Counted from the stretch's first letter, positions 40,789-50,202 are shown. The stretch: 64,000 nucleotides of DNA from Desulfonispora thiosulfatigenes DSM 11270 (GCF_900176035.1 NZ_FWWT01000022.1:372001-436000); one strand, 5' to 3'. The notes: generated from the letters alone by a model not told the origin. Program-made: numbers and translations.

Positions 40789-43437
40789 TTAGTTTTTTAA
40801 TTGAGACTCAATAATATTTGGTACTAAATCAAGTGCTTCTTGTAATTTAGTTACATCCGTACCACCAGCTTGAGCCATTTCTGGGCGTCCACCGCCACCA
40901 CCACCAGCTCTTTTGGCAACCTCTTTAATAATATTTCCAGCGTGAATACCTTTAGTAATTAAATCTTTTGTTACCACCGCTACAAAATTTAATTTACCAT
41001 TGTATTCACTGCCCAGCACAATTACTCCTGATCCAACCTTATCTCTAAAAGTATCTGCCATAGATCTTAAACTATTCATGTCCGAACCATTAATAGTAGC
41101 TGTTAAGAGTTTAATTTCTTTTATAGTAATAATATTATCTAATAAATCAGTAACTTGATATTTAGCTAATTTTGCTCTTAATTCTTCTATTTCCTTTTCA
41201 TTTTCCTTTAGTTGACTAGCCATTTGTTCTAATTTATTATTTATATCTTTAGGATTAATTTTTAAGCTCGTACCAATTGATTTTAATTGATTTTCATGAC
41301 CTTTAATTAATTCAAGTGCCTTTTGTCCAGTTACACCTTCAATCCTTCTAATACCAGAAGCTACTGAACCTTCACTTATTATTTTAAATAAACCTATTTC
41401 CGATGTATTTTTAAGATGAGTTCCACCACATAGTTCTAGGCTGATCTCACCGATACTTACGCATCTAACCTTTTCTCCATACTTTTCATTAAATAAAGCA
41501 GTAACATTATCCTTTTTAGCTGTTTCAATATCAGTTTCATATACATTTATTAAACTTGCCTGTAAAATTTCATGATTAATTAAATCTTCTATCTTTTCAA
41601 GTTCAGTTCCGGTTACTTGAGAAAAATGCGAAAAATCAAAACGCAAACTATTGGCATTTAATAATGAACCTGCTTGATTAACATGATCTCCTAATACTTC
41701 TTTTAAAGCTTTATGGAGTAAATGAGTAGCTGTGTGATTTCTTGCAATTGCTTTTCTTGTGTTTTCATCTACAGAGGCTGTAACAGTTTCTCCTGCCATT
41801 AATTTTCCAGATACTTTACCTTTATGAATAATTTTATTATCAGGAAGCTTAGTAGTATTAGAAATAATTATTTTACCAATTTCCCCTACTATTATACCAC
41901 TATCTCCAGCTTGTCCTCCACCTTCAGGATAAAAAGGAGTTACATCTAACAGAACATATACTTCGTCTCCTTCAGTTACTTCTAATCGTTCAGAACCATT
42001 AGAAATTAACTTTAATATTTGACCTTTTTCGCTTAAACTATCATATCCTGTAAATAAGGTTTCTTTTTCGTTTCCAGCATATTTGGCAAAGGTAAGAGCT
42101 ATATCCCAAGTTTGATTATCTTTTTGTGCATTTCTTGCTCTATCTCTTTGTTCTTTCATTGCATTTTCAAACCCTAATGTATCAACGGTTAAATTTTCTT
42201 CTTCAGCTATATCTTTCGTTAAATCTAATGGAAAACCATAAGTATCGTATAAATTAAAAGCTTCTTTACCCGAAATTTGGGTTTGTCCTTTTTCTTTTAA
42301 TGATTTTATAACTTCAGTTACAATTTTTAATCCATCATTTAAAGTTTCCTGGAAACGTTCTTCTTCATTTTTAATTATTTTTTGGACAAATTCTAATTTA
42401 TCTGCTAATTCTGGGTATGAATCTTTCATCAATTCCATAACTTTAGGGGACATTTTATATAAAAACGAATTGTTAATACCTAAAGATTTACCAAATCGTA
42501 CAGCCCTACGTATAATTCTCCTTAAAACATATCCTCGACCATCATTACTTGGTAAAACACCATCAGAGATTAAAAATGTGCATGATCTTGCATGATCAGC
42601 AATTACTCTAAAAGGAAAACCACTTAGCCCTTGATCATATTTTTTATTACTTAATTTTTCTACCTCGTTTATTAAAGGTTTTAATAAATCTGTCTCATAG
42701 TTTGAATTAACTTGTTGCATAATAGAGACAATTCTTTCTAACCCAAGACCCGTATCAATGCTTGGTTTTGGTAACGTAGTTAATACACCCTTATCATCAC
42801 GATTATATTGCATAAAAACTAAATTCCATATCTCTAACCAACGATCGCAGTCACATTTTCCTAGACCGCAATCAGGTGCACTACAGCTATGTTTGATTCC
42901 CCGATCAAAATGAATTTCACTACAAGGACCACATGGACCAGTTTCACCCATTGACCAAAAATTGTCTTTTTCGCCTAATCTTAAAATTTTATTAGAGCTA
43001 AATCCTGTAGTTTGTTCCCAATATTCATAAGCTTCATCATCATCTTGATATACAGTAATGTATAAATTATCGGTGCTCAGTTTAAGCTCTTTTGTTAGAA
43101 ACTCCCACGCAAAAGCTATTGCTTCTTTTTTGAAATAATCTCCAAAAGAAAAATTACCTAGCATTTCAAAGAATGTATGATGTCTAGCAGTTTTACCAAC
43201 TGTATCTAAATCATTATGTTTACCCCCTGCTCTTACACACTTTTGGGAAGTTACAGCTCTTTTATAATTTCTTGTTTCAAGTCCTAAAAAGATATTTTTA
43301 AATTGATTCATACCTGCATTAGTAAAGAGTAAAGTAGGATCATCTATTGGAACTAGAGAAGAACTATGTACCTGATTATGACCTCTATCTTCAAAAAAAC
43401 TTATAAATTTTGCTCTGATGTCATTTGCTGTTATCAT
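40789..43437 (-). CDS. alaS: Alanyl-tRNA synthetase
   Basis: 882 residues, full length. The class II core (FISFFEDRGHNQVHSSSLVP, TNAGMNQFKNIFLG, GRGYVLRRIIRRAVRFG) is followed by the editing domain with HTATHLLHKALKE and CGGTHL zinc ligands, and a C-Ala domain ending in the Gly-rich GGGGGGRPEMAQAGG. It charges tRNA-Ala and hydrolyses Ser/Gly mischarges. An upstream gap of 67 bases has no room for a T-box. A C-rich insertion (CSAPDCGLGKCDCD) near residue 180 is seen in clostridial enzymes. Confidence 0.97.
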   Translation of the reverse strand: MITANDIRAKFISFFEDRGHNQVHSSSLVPIDDPTLLFTNAGMNQFKNIFLGLETRNYKRAVTSQKCVRAGGKHNDLDTVGKTARHHTFFEMLGNFSFGDYFKKEAIAFAWEFLTKELKLSTDNLYITVYQDDDEAYEYWEQTTGFSSNKILRLGEKDNFWSMGETGPCGPCSEIHFDRGIKHSCSAPDCGLGKCDCDRWLEIWNLVFMQYNRDDKGVLTTLPKPSIDTGLGLERIVSIMQQVNSNYETDLLKPLINEVEKLSNKKYDQGLSGFPFRVIADHARSCTFLISDGVLPSNDGRGYVLRRIIRRAVRFGKSLGINNSFLYKMSPKVMELMKDSYPELADKLEFVQKIIKNEEERFQETLNDGLKIVTEVIKSLKEKGQTQISGKEAFNLYDTYGFPLDLTKDIAEEENLTVDTLGFENAMKEQRDRARNAQKDNQTWDIALTFAKYAGNEKETLFTGYDSLSEKGQILKLISNGSERLEVTEGDEVYVLLDVTPFYPEGGGQAGDSGIIVGEIGKIIISNTTKLPDNKIIHKGKVSGKLMAGETVTASVDENTRKAIARNHTATHLLHKALKEVLGDHVNQAGSLLNANSLRFDFSHFSQVTGTELEKIEDLINHEILQASLINVYETDIETAKKDNVTALFNEKYGEKVRCVSIGEISLELCGGTHLKNTSEIGLFKIISEGSVASGIRRIEGVTGQKALELIKGHENQLKSIGTSLKINPKDINNKLEQMASQLKENEKEIEELRAKLAKYQVTDLLDNIITIKEIKLLTATINGSDMNSLRSMADTFRDKVGSGVIVLGSEYNGKLNFVAVVTKDLITKGIHAGNIIKEVAKRAGGGGGGRPEMAQAGGTDVTKLQEALDLVPNIIESQLKN

Positions 43438-43504
43438 ATCGAAACCCCCTGCTTAATATCTTGTTAAATATAAATCTAAATACTTAAATATTTTATCTAA
43501 ATAT

Positions 43505-44539
43505 TTATAACTCAATTAATTTATTTATAAAAAATTTAAATAATATAATTAAAATACATGTAATTGGAACAGCTAAAATCATACCAAGTATTCCACCTAA
43601 ATGACCTCCAGCTAATAAAACAAATATAACAGCTAAAGGATGTAAACCTAGGTTTTGTCCTAACACTTTAGGTGAAATAACATTTCCTTCAATTTGCTGT
43701 ATTATCAGCATAATAATAAAAACATATAATGCTATTTTTTTAGATTTTAAAAGAGCAATGGCTACTGCTATTATTATAGCAAATAATGCACCAAAATAAG
43801 GTATAATATTTAATACAGATGTTAATAAACCAATAACAAGTGCAAAATCCATATCTATTAAAATTAAAGCAATGGTTGTGATTATACCAACCATGAGTGC
43901 AATAATTATATTTCCACGTATAAAACTTTTCAGTACAGAGTCAATCTTCCGACCTAATACCACTATATCATCTCTAGTCGAAAAGGGTAGTAACTTTAAA
44001 AAATAATCTTTAAATTTCTCGGTATCATTTAATAAATAAAAAGCTAATATAGGAGCTAAAATAAAATCAAATGTTTTGGAAAATAATAACAGAATCGTTT
44101 GAGTTACTCCCTTTATAACGTTTATTACATAATTTTCAATATCGTTAATCATATCATTAGTAATATTTCTAATACCTTCTGGTAGAGGAACTTTACTATA
44201 TGTTTCTTGAAACACTTTAATATATTCTTGAGCCGCTAAAGTATAAGAAGGTATTGTCTCTCCAAAACTAGTCAATTCAGCTAAAACTTTAGGTAGAAAA
44301 TTAAAAATAATGGCAGTCAAGATTATATTAAAAGAAAAATAAATAAAAATAATGGCCCAAGTTCTACTTAATCCTTTTAATTCAAAAAAATTAATAAGGG
44401 GTTTTAGTATATAAGCTAAAAATATAGCTAAAAAAAAGGGAGTCAATATAGGATATATTAGTTTAAAAAAATATGCTAGTCCTAAAATAAGACCAGCAAA
44501 TACAATTATCCGAATTACCTTATTATTTAATTTAAACAT
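43505..44539 (-). CDS. AI-2E family transporter (YrrI-like membrane protein)
   Basis: 344 residues with about eight hydrophobic helices, starting VIRIIVFAGLILGLAYF, and the family signature near the end, NVISPKVLGQNLGLHPLAVIFVLLAGGHLGGILG. Members export varied small molecules or ions; B. subtilis yrrI lies at the same place before alaS. The substrate here is unknown. Confidence 0.88.
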   Translation of the reverse strand: MFKLNNKVIRIIVFAGLILGLAYFFKLIYPILTPFFLAIFLAYILKPLINFFELKGLSRTWAIIFIYFSFNIILTAIIFNFLPKVLAELTSFGETIPSYTLAAQEYIKVFQETYSKVPLPEGIRNITNDMINDIENYVINVIKGVTQTILLLFSKTFDFILAPILAFYLLNDTEKFKDYFLKLLPFSTRDDIVVLGRKIDSVLKSFIRGNIIIALMVGIITTIALILIDMDFALVIGLLTSVLNIIPYFGALFAIIIAVAIALLKSKKIALYVFIIMLIIQQIEGNVISPKVLGQNLGLHPLAVIFVLLAGGHLGGILGMILAVPITCILIILFKFFINKLIEL

Positions 44540-44565
44540 TTTTACCTCTATTTTTATTATTTAAG

Positions 44566-44739
44566 TTATTTTTTAAATAGATTTACTTTTCCTTTTGTAC
44601 TCTTAAATATTCGATTTGCTTTTTTGTTTATAGAATTAGTGTTTACTAGTCTTTTACGCTGTATATTTTTACCATTCATGAGACTATAAACAGAAGCAAC
44701 CAAACCACCGATTAAAATTCCATTAAACAACTTTTTCAT
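44566..44739 (-). CDS. Small membrane-anchored basic protein
   Basis: About 57 residues from ATG 44739. A short hydrophobic helix (LFNGILIGGLVASVYSLM) is followed by a very basic tail (QRKRLV...KKANRIF). It resembles YtxH-like or YrzR-like small proteins found near alaS. The function is unknown. Confidence 0.55.
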   Translation of the reverse strand: MKKLFNGILIGGLVASVYSLMNGKNIQRKRLVNTNSINKKANRIFKSTKGKVNLFKK

Positions 44740-44753
44740 AACCACACCCCTTT

Positions 44754-44960
44754 TCAAGTTAATGTAGCATCGGTATAATTTAAAACTTCTTGATCATTAT
44801 TTAATGATACTAAGGATCCATCTTCTGCAATATCAAAAACTTGCGTCTGATTACCAGTATTATTAAACTCTATATAGCATTCCCAACAAAAGTACTGATT
44901 ATTAGCTAATTTCCCTATAGATTTACCAGTACAAATTGGACAATTAACCAAAATTAACAT
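44754..44960 (-). CDS. Small zinc-ribbon protein
   Basis: 68 residues. CPICTGKSIGKLANNQYFCWEC gives two CxxC pairs, a small zinc ribbon, followed by an acidic beta-hairpin-like tail (DIAEDGSLVSLNNDQEV). It lies three bases after the PRC-barrel gene and is co-transcribed. No specific function is known. Confidence 0.65.
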   Translation of the reverse strand: MLILVNCPICTGKSIGKLANNQYFCWECYIEFNNTGNQTQVFDIAEDGSLVSLNNDQEVLNYTDATLT

Positions 44961-44963
44961 CCC

Positions 44964-45446
44964 CTAACTTAAAGCATCTTTTTCTTTGATTACTATTACA
45001 CCATTTCCATAGCTGGTTACCTGGTTTAAGAAAATTTTTGCTCGACCCTTTAAAATATCTTTAAATAATCCATCTGAAATTTCATAGCTTTCAATAGAAC
45101 CTGAAAAAACATCTAAACAAATATCATTGATAATTCCTAAAACTTTACCCTCTTCAGTAATAACAGGGCGTTTCAAGATATCCCTTGGATATAATAATAA
45201 ATTCTCATGATTATATTGTGGCATATCTATAAATATTTCTTGTGAAAATTCGCAATCCAGACTTAAAAAATCTCTGCCCAAATTTTTTGTATTATTAAAT
45301 GATAAAAATAAATCATTTCTGGTTATAAAACCTATTAATTTCTCATTTTTGATATCTAAAATAAAGTCTTTGATTTCAGCTAGTTGAGTTCCAGTATTTA
45401 AATCAATTATTGGGATCTCATATAGTGATGATAATCTAGTAATCAT
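44964..45446 (-). CDS. PRC-barrel domain protein (YrrD-like)
   Basis: About 160 residues from ATG 45446 (AAGGATTTTAAT before it); a longer frame runs into a terminator. Two PRC-barrel repeats are seen: IPIIDLNTGTQLAEIKDFILD and RPVITEEGKVLGIINDICLDV. B. subtilis yrrD has the same fold and place between mnmA and alaS. PRC barrels occur in RNA maturation and photosystem proteins; the role here is unknown. Confidence 0.8.
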   Translation of the reverse strand: MITRLSSLYEIPIIDLNTGTQLAEIKDFILDIKNEKLIGFITRNDLFLSFNNTKNLGRDFLSLDCEFSQEIFIDMPQYNHENLLLYPRDILKRPVITEEGKVLGIINDICLDVFSGSIESYEISDGLFKDILKGRAKIFLNQVTSYGNGVIVIKEKDALS

Positions 45447-45492
45447 ATTAAAATCCTTAATGAAAGTAATATCAGTATTATTACCAAAAATA

Positions 45493-45523
45493 AAAAAAAC
45501 ATGCATAAAATGCATGTTTTTTT
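45493..45523. terminator. Bidirectional terminator after mnmA
   Basis: A perfect 13-bp A/T-flanked stem, AAAAAAACATGCA with TGCATGTTTTTTT, around five bases. It ends the mnmA transcript before the PRC-barrel gene. Confidence 0.8.
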
Positions 45524-45526
45524 ATT

Positions 45527-46573
45527 TTAAATTATTTTTCCTCCACCTAAAACTACATCACTATTATAAAAAACAACAGCTTGTCCTTTAGTAATAGCTC
45601 TCTGTTCTTCCCTAAATTTAACTGAAATAGCACCATGGTTATGAGGACTAATGGTTGCTTTACTTAGTTTTGCTCCATATCTAATTTTTGCTTCTACTTC
45701 CATACTTTCTGTTAATTCATTTAGATGAATTAAATTATATTCATTACACACTAATTTACTCTTAAATACATCTTCGTTATCACCAATAACTACAGCATTT
45801 TTTTCTACATCTATATCAACCACATATGCAGGATATCCTAAAGATAGTCCTAAGTTTTTTCTTTGACCAATAGTATAAAAGGAAATGCCTTGATGAGTAC
45901 CTATAACCTTACCTTTTGTATCAAGAAAATTACCTTTTTTAAATAACTTATTATCAACATGATTATATAAAAATTCACGATAATCATTATCTGGAATAAA
46001 ACAAATTTCTTGACTTTCTGGTTTTTGAGCAACGCTTAAACCTATTTGTGTAGCTATTTCTTTTATTTTATTTTTAGTATAATTACCTAAAGGAAAAATT
46101 GTTTTACTTAATTCTTCCTGTGTTAAATTATACAAAAAATAAGATTGGTCTTTACTAGGATCTAACCCCGTTTTTAATAGGTACTTTTGAAAAGATTCAT
46201 CCCACTCTATCCGAGCATAATGCCCGGTTGCAATGATATCAGCACCTAACTTAGATGCTTGTTGTAGAAAAAGATTAAATTTGATATTTTTATTACATTC
46301 TATACAAGGATTTGGTGTTCTACCTTGTAAATATTCATTTTTAAAAGATTCAACGACATTATCATTAAACTCCTTTTGAAAATCAAAGACATGTAAAGGA
46401 ATATTTAATTTATCAGCAACTTCCTTGGCATTCTCAATAATGAAATCATTTTCAGGCCATAACTTGAAGGTCACTCCAATAACATCATAACCTTCTTGTA
46501 ATAATAAATGAGCTGCAACGGAGCTATCTACCCCTCCACTCATTGCTAAGGCTACTTTAACTTGATTTTTCAT
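45527..46573 (-). CDS. mnmA: tRNA-specific 2-thiouridylase MnmA
   Basis: About 348 residues from ATG 46573, with AAGGTGG upstream. PP-loop ALAMSGGVDSSVAAHLL at the start, RTPNPCIECNKNIKF with the catalytic Cys, GHYARI and KPESQEICFIPD with the second Cys. It thiolates U34 of Glu, Gln and Lys tRNAs, using sulfur from a cysteine desulfurase. That partner gene, normally immediately upstream, is not here. Confidence 0.95.
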   Translation of the reverse strand: MKNQVKVALAMSGGVDSSVAAHLLLQEGYDVIGVTFKLWPENDFIIENAKEVADKLNIPLHVFDFQKEFNDNVVESFKNEYLQGRTPNPCIECNKNIKFNLFLQQASKLGADIIATGHYARIEWDESFQKYLLKTGLDPSKDQSYFLYNLTQEELSKTIFPLGNYTKNKIKEIATQIGLSVAQKPESQEICFIPDNDYREFLYNHVDNKLFKKGNFLDTKGKVIGTHQGISFYTIGQRKNLGLSLGYPAYVVDIDVEKNAVVIGDNEDVFKSKLVCNEYNLIHLNELTESMEVEAKIRYGAKLSKATISPHNHGAISVKFREEQRAITKGQAVVFYNSDVVLGGGKII

Positions 46574-46642
46574 TTTATAAACCACCTTAAAACTATTGTC
46601 TATAAATACACCTACACCAAATAAAGTTTAATAAATAAAAAT

Positions 46643-47053
46643 TTACTCTTTATTTACTAAACTAGCTAGTGTAGTAGAATCTAATACTTCAACTACCTTT
46701 TCTTGTATATTCTTCCACAAGCAGCGGGTTGCACAATTATCGATATTATCACAATCATTATTTCCATCTTCGCTTACGCAGTTAACTGGTGCAATGGGAC
46801 CTTCTAAAATTCTAATAATATCACCTATATTTATATTCTCAGGTGTTTTTGCTAAAATATATCCACCTTGAGCTCCTCTAATACTATTAACCAGTCCACC
46901 TTTTCGTAAAGAAGACATTAATTGTTCTAAATAATGCTCTGATAAACTTTGATTTTTAGCAATACTTTTTAAAGGCATAGGTCCTGTAGAATTATTTATT
47001 GCTAATTCATACATAGCTCTTACACCATATCTGCTTCTAGTGGAAAATTTCAT
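46643..47053 (-). CDS. Rrf2-family regulator, IscR-like
   Basis: 136 residues. The winged-helix start MKFSTRSRYGVRAMYELA and LRKGGLVNSIRGAQGGYILAK are typical of Rrf2. The C-terminal CVSEDGNNDCDNIDNCATRC has Cys spacing able to bind an Fe-S cluster as in IscR, unlike CymR. It would sense iron-sulfur status. It is followed directly by mnmA; the desulfurase and scaffold genes usually found between are missing. Confidence 0.88.
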   Translation of the reverse strand: MKFSTRSRYGVRAMYELAINNSTGPMPLKSIAKNQSLSEHYLEQLMSSLRKGGLVNSIRGAQGGYILAKTPENINIGDIIRILEGPIAPVNCVSEDGNNDCDNIDNCATRCLWKNIQEKVVEVLDSTTLASLVNKE

Positions 47054-47194
47054 AATAACACCTCAACTTAAATCATACGTAATTACTAGGATTTATATTT
47101 CCAAAATATCATAACTACATAATATGGTCAACATAATTATTTCTTAGTTAAGATGAATTAAATAAGTACTTCACTGTAAAGTGAAATTAAATTA

Positions 47195-48484
47195 TTAAGT
47201 GTTATTAATTTGCTTTTTTTTCGTTGAATTATAATATTTCTTTTCTTTAAGGGCATCAGGCAAATATTGTTGCTCCACAAACCCATTAGGATAGTTGTGA
47301 GGATATTTATACTCAAGTCCATGACCTAACTTTTGGGCTCCTTGATAATGAGCATCTCTTAAATGCGTAGGAACTGTACCAATCTCTATATTTCTAATAT
47401 CATTTAAGGCACTATCTATTCCCGTTATTACGGCATTACTTTTAGGTGCTAGTGCAATATATAAAGCAGCCTGTGCTAAAATTATCCTCCCTTCAGGAAG
47501 ACCAATAAACTCTAAAGCACTAGCCGCACTTTGAGCAACTACTAAAGCATTTGGATCAGCTAGTCCTACATCTTCAGAAGCATGAATTACTATCCTTCTT
47601 GCTATAAACCTTGGATCTTCTCCAGCCTCTAGCATACGTGCTAAATAATGTAAGGTTGCATCAGGATCTGATCCCCTCATGCTTTTTATAAATGCTGAAA
47701 TGATATCATAATGATTATCTCCTGTTTTATCATAAGCAACAATTGGATTTGAAATAATTTCTTTTAAATTTTTCACAGATATTACTCTTACACCTTTTTC
47801 ATTTGCTTTTATAGACCCTACAACCATTTCTAAGCTATTTAATGCTATCCTTACATCACCCCGGGCAGATTTTGCAAGATAGTCTATAGCATCTTCAGTA
47901 ATACTAATATTATAATTACCGAGACCTTGTTTTGTATCCGTAATACTTTTTTTAATAATATCTATAATATTCTCTATTGATAAAGAATTTAGTCTAAAAA
48001 TTAATAATCTAGACAAAAGAGCAGAATTTATACTAAAAAAAGGATTTTCAGTTGTTGCCCCAATTAATTTAACTATTCCAGCTTCCACGGATGGTAATAA
48101 AGCATCTTGCTGAGATTTATTAAACCTATGTATTTCGTCGATAAAGATAATAGTAGACTTTTGATAAAGGCTTAAATTTTCTTCTGCCTCAGCAATAATT
48201 CTCCGTAAATCTGCTACACCATTTATAACAGCATTTAATTTTATAAAATAACTATTTGTTTCTTCTGCTATTACATTTGCTATAGTTGTCTTACCTGTCC
48301 CTGGCGGGCCGTAAAAAATAAGGGAATTAACATTATCCTCTTCTATAGCATTTCGAAGTAATTTCCCTTTTCCTAATATTTCATCTTGTCCTAGAATATC
48401 ATCTAATGTCTTTGGCCTCATTCTAGACGCAAGCGGTGCTTTTTTCTTTAAGTGACCTTCTTTAGCCATACTAAATAAATCCAT
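47195..48484 (-). CDS. rarA: Replication-associated recombination protein A (RarA/MgsA)
   Basis: 429 residues. AAA+ domain: LASRMRPKTLDDILGQDEIL, Walker A FYGPPGTGKTTIAN, Walker B IIFIDEIHRFNKSQQD, sensor GATTENPFFSIN and arginine finger LLSRLLIF. The C-terminal tetramer domain has MRGSDPDATLHYLARMLEAGEDP. It acts at stalled forks. Its place beside the Rrf2 gene is as in B. subtilis (yrvN-cymR). Confidence 0.95.
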   Translation of the reverse strand: MDLFSMAKEGHLKKKAPLASRMRPKTLDDILGQDEILGKGKLLRNAIEEDNVNSLIFYGPPGTGKTTIANVIAEETNSYFIKLNAVINGVADLRRIIAEAEENLSLYQKSTIIFIDEIHRFNKSQQDALLPSVEAGIVKLIGATTENPFFSINSALLSRLLIFRLNSLSIENIIDIIKKSITDTKQGLGNYNISITEDAIDYLAKSARGDVRIALNSLEMVVGSIKANEKGVRVISVKNLKEIISNPIVAYDKTGDNHYDIISAFIKSMRGSDPDATLHYLARMLEAGEDPRFIARRIVIHASEDVGLADPNALVVAQSAASALEFIGLPEGRIILAQAALYIALAPKSNAVITGIDSALNDIRNIEIGTVPTHLRDAHYQGAQKLGHGLEYKYPHNYPNGFVEQQYLPDALKEKKYYNSTKKKQINNT

Positions 48485-48531
48485 AATGTCACCTTCGTTT
48501 CTCTAAAAATAGTTGTATTTTTATATAAAAA

Positions 48532-48567
48532 AGCAGCTATGAAAGAATTTCTTATTCATAGCTGCCT
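48532..48567 (-). terminator. Terminator after thioredoxin gene
   Basis: GCAGCTATGAA pairs with TTCATAGCTGC around a ten-base loop and is followed by six T on the minus strand. Confidence 0.85.
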
Positions 48568-48573
48568 AATTTA

Positions 48574-48891
48574 TTAAAGCGCTTTATTGATAAATTTAGC
48601 TAATTCTTCTTTATCTTTAAACCCAACAACTCTGTCTAATTCTTTACCATCTTTAAATAGGATTAATGTTGGTATACTCATTACACCATAAGTTTGAGCT
48701 GTAGAACCATTTTCATCAACGTTTAATTTGCCTATTTTTGCTTTACCTTCAAAATCTTGAGCTAATTCTTCTACAACAGGTCCAACCATTTTACATGGTC
48801 CACACCAGTCTGCCCAAAAGTCTACTAACACAGGTTCAGATGATTTTAATACTTCTTCTTCAAATTTAGCAGTAGTAAATGTTAATGCCAT
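48574..48891 (-). CDS. trxA: Thioredoxin
   Basis: About 105 residues from ATG 48891 (GGAGGGA upstream). The active site WCGPCK lies in [17 protein letters not shown]; also seen are the cis-Pro region [12 protein letters not shown] and the C-terminal [13 protein letters not shown]. It is a general disulfide reductase. It is coded seven bases after a CsoR-like repressor gene, so its expression may respond to metal or thiol stress, an uncommon pairing. Confidence 0.95.
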   Translation of the reverse strand: MALTFTTAKFEEEVLKSSEPVLVDFWADWCGPCKMVGPVVEELAQDFEGKAKIGKLNVDENGSTAQTYGVMSIPTLILFKDGKELDRVVGFKDKEELAKFINKAL

Positions 48892-48912
48892 AAAAAATCC
48901 CTCCATTTATTA

Positions 48913-49176
48913 TTATTTAATAAAACTAATTAATACCTTCATTAAGTCTTCTATGACCTCATCTTTAGGTCTTGTATCTTCAGATGAAGTTAGACATTCT
49001 TTTGCGTGATTCTCAAAAATTAATGTGCCGACTTTATTGACTGCAGCCTTAACAGCAGCAATTTGAATTAAAACATCAACACAACAGGCTTCATTGTCTA
49101 GCATTCTTTGAATCCCTTTTAATTGCCCTTCAATGCGTTTTAGCCTGTTCATTATATTTTGTTTTTCTGTAGTCAT
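48913..49176 (-). CDS. CsoR/FrmR-family metal- or thiol-sensing repressor
   Basis: 87 residues, all helical: NRLKRIEGQLKGIQRMLDNEACCVDVLIQIAAVKAAVNKVG and FENHAKECL. The Cys...His...Cys ligand set matches copper-type CsoR; persulfide sensors lack the His. An extra Cys lies next to the first. A GGGGTAT-containing dyad lies upstream. The repressor would release DNA on binding Cu(I). Its target appears to be its own operon with trxA; no copper exporter is in view. Confidence 0.88.
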   Translation of the reverse strand: MTTEKQNIMNRLKRIEGQLKGIQRMLDNEACCVDVLIQIAAVKAAVNKVGTLIFENHAKECLTSSEDTRPKDEVIEDLMKVLISFIK

Positions 49177-49196
49177 CTAAATTCACCTTTCATCAA

Positions 49197-49218
49197 CAAT
49201 ATACCTATGAGGGGTATA
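49197..49218 (-). promoter_or_regulatory. Candidate CsoR-type operator
   Basis: TATACC and GGTATA flank a G-rich centre (TATACCTATGAGGGGTATA). This resembles CsoR operators, dyads with a G/C-rich core, and lies about 20 bases ahead of the repressor start. Confidence 0.55.
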
Positions 49219-49224
49219 ATTAGA

Positions 49225-49950
49225 TTATATCTCTATCATGCATGTACTGTCAAATAAAAGGTCATTTATTACTTCTCCTGCCAAAAGAAGGCCTGCTACA
49301 GGAGGTACAAAAGAGATACTACCTAAAACCTTTTCTTTAGTATTATCATTTTGTTCTATTTTTATAGATTTTATTGGGGAATAAATAACCTTTACTCCAC
49401 TATCAATTCCTTTTTGTCGTAATTCTTTACGCATTACTTTAGCTAAAGGGCAACTATGTGTTTTACTTACATCTACAATTTCAAAACTTTTATTATTAAG
49501 TTTATTAGCCGTTCCCATAGATGAAATTACATTTATATTCTTTTGTTTGGCTAACTCAATAATTGCTATTTTTCCTTTGACATAATCAATAGCATCTATT
49601 ATATAATCGTACTTTTTATTTAAAATTATACTAACATTTTCAGGTGTACAAAATTCTTTTTTAATTTCTACTTTACAATTGGGATTTATATCTTTAATTC
49701 TATTTTTCATTACATCAACTTTAGACAGTCCAATTGTAGAAGTTAATGCATGTATTTGTCTATTAATATTAGAAACATCAATAATATCATGGTCAACAAG
49801 TAGTAAATTTCCAACTCCACATCTAGCTAAGGCTTCAACAACATAGGACCCAACTCCACCAACACCTATTACAGCTATACTAGAATTTGTTAGTTTTTCT
49901 AAACCTTTATCTCCAATTAATAAAGTTGTTCTTTCAAGTGCTTTTTCCAT
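49225..49950 (-). CDS. tcdA: tRNA threonylcarbamoyladenosine dehydratase
   Basis: About 241 residues from ATG 49950. E1-like nucleotide-binding core: SIAVIGVGGVGSYVVEALARCGVGNLLLVDHD, SNINRQIHALTSTIGLSKVD and DYIIDAID. It cyclises t6A37 to ct6A in tRNA, using ATP. It lies next to 6S RNA and aspS as in B. subtilis (yrvM). Confidence 0.93.
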   Translation of the reverse strand: MEKALERTTLLIGDKGLEKLTNSSIAVIGVGGVGSYVVEALARCGVGNLLLVDHDIIDVSNINRQIHALTSTIGLSKVDVMKNRIKDINPNCKVEIKKEFCTPENVSIILNKKYDYIIDAIDYVKGKIAIIELAKQKNINVISSMGTANKLNNKSFEIVDVSKTHSCPLAKVMRKELRQKGIDSGVKVIYSPIKSIKIEQNDNTKEKVLGSISFVPPVAGLLLAGEVINDLLFDSTCMIEI

Positions 49951-49961
49951 TAGACACCTCA

Positions 49962-50146
49962 AAAAAACCCCACGATGCCGTGACCCTTTGTTTTTTAAAC
50001 CTGCTTAGCAGGTGGGTGCTCTCCTAGATATTTCATAAGTCCCTTAAATTCAGGGCATTTATTAGATATCTAAAGTTAAGCTCCCGTTAAAAAAAGTGTT
50101 GGTTAAAAAATCAAATAGGCACACGCACATTGTAGGATTTATCTTT
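49962..50146 (-). ncRNA. ssrS: 6S RNA
   Basis: About 185 nt. The 5' CCTAC pairs with GTGGG near the 3' end, leading to a long closing stem. The 3' half has CACCCACCTGC, AAGCAGGT and GGGTCACGGCATCGTGGGG, typical of Firmicute 6S RNA. A promoter lies upstream, and a T run at 49967-49961 ends it. B. subtilis 6S-1 (bsrA) lies in the same aspS-tcdA gap. It binds the sigma-A RNA polymerase in stationary phase. Confidence 0.85.
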
Positions 50147-50152
50147 AAATTT

Positions 50153-50181
50153 ATAATACAATAACCTTACATTAAATTCAA
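50153..50181 (-). promoter_or_regulatory. Promoter of 6S RNA
   Basis: TTGAAT (50181-50176), 17 bases, TATTAT (50158-50153) on the minus strand. The predicted start near 50146 fits the RNA 5' end. Confidence 0.65.
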
Positions 50182-50202
50182 GTTGTTTCTATATATATCT
50201 AT

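Noticed and set aside
40757-40794. A terminator after alaS (AATTATTAAATA...TTTAATAATT)
   Set aside because: The stem is only A/T and no clear T run follows on the minus strand.
43438-43505. A T-box riboswitch ahead of alaS
   Set aside because: The gap is too short, and no specifier loop or T-box sequence is visible.
45447-45515. A longer N-terminus for the PRC-barrel protein
   Set aside because: It would be encoded by the mnmA terminator hairpin; ATG 45446 has its own ribosome site.
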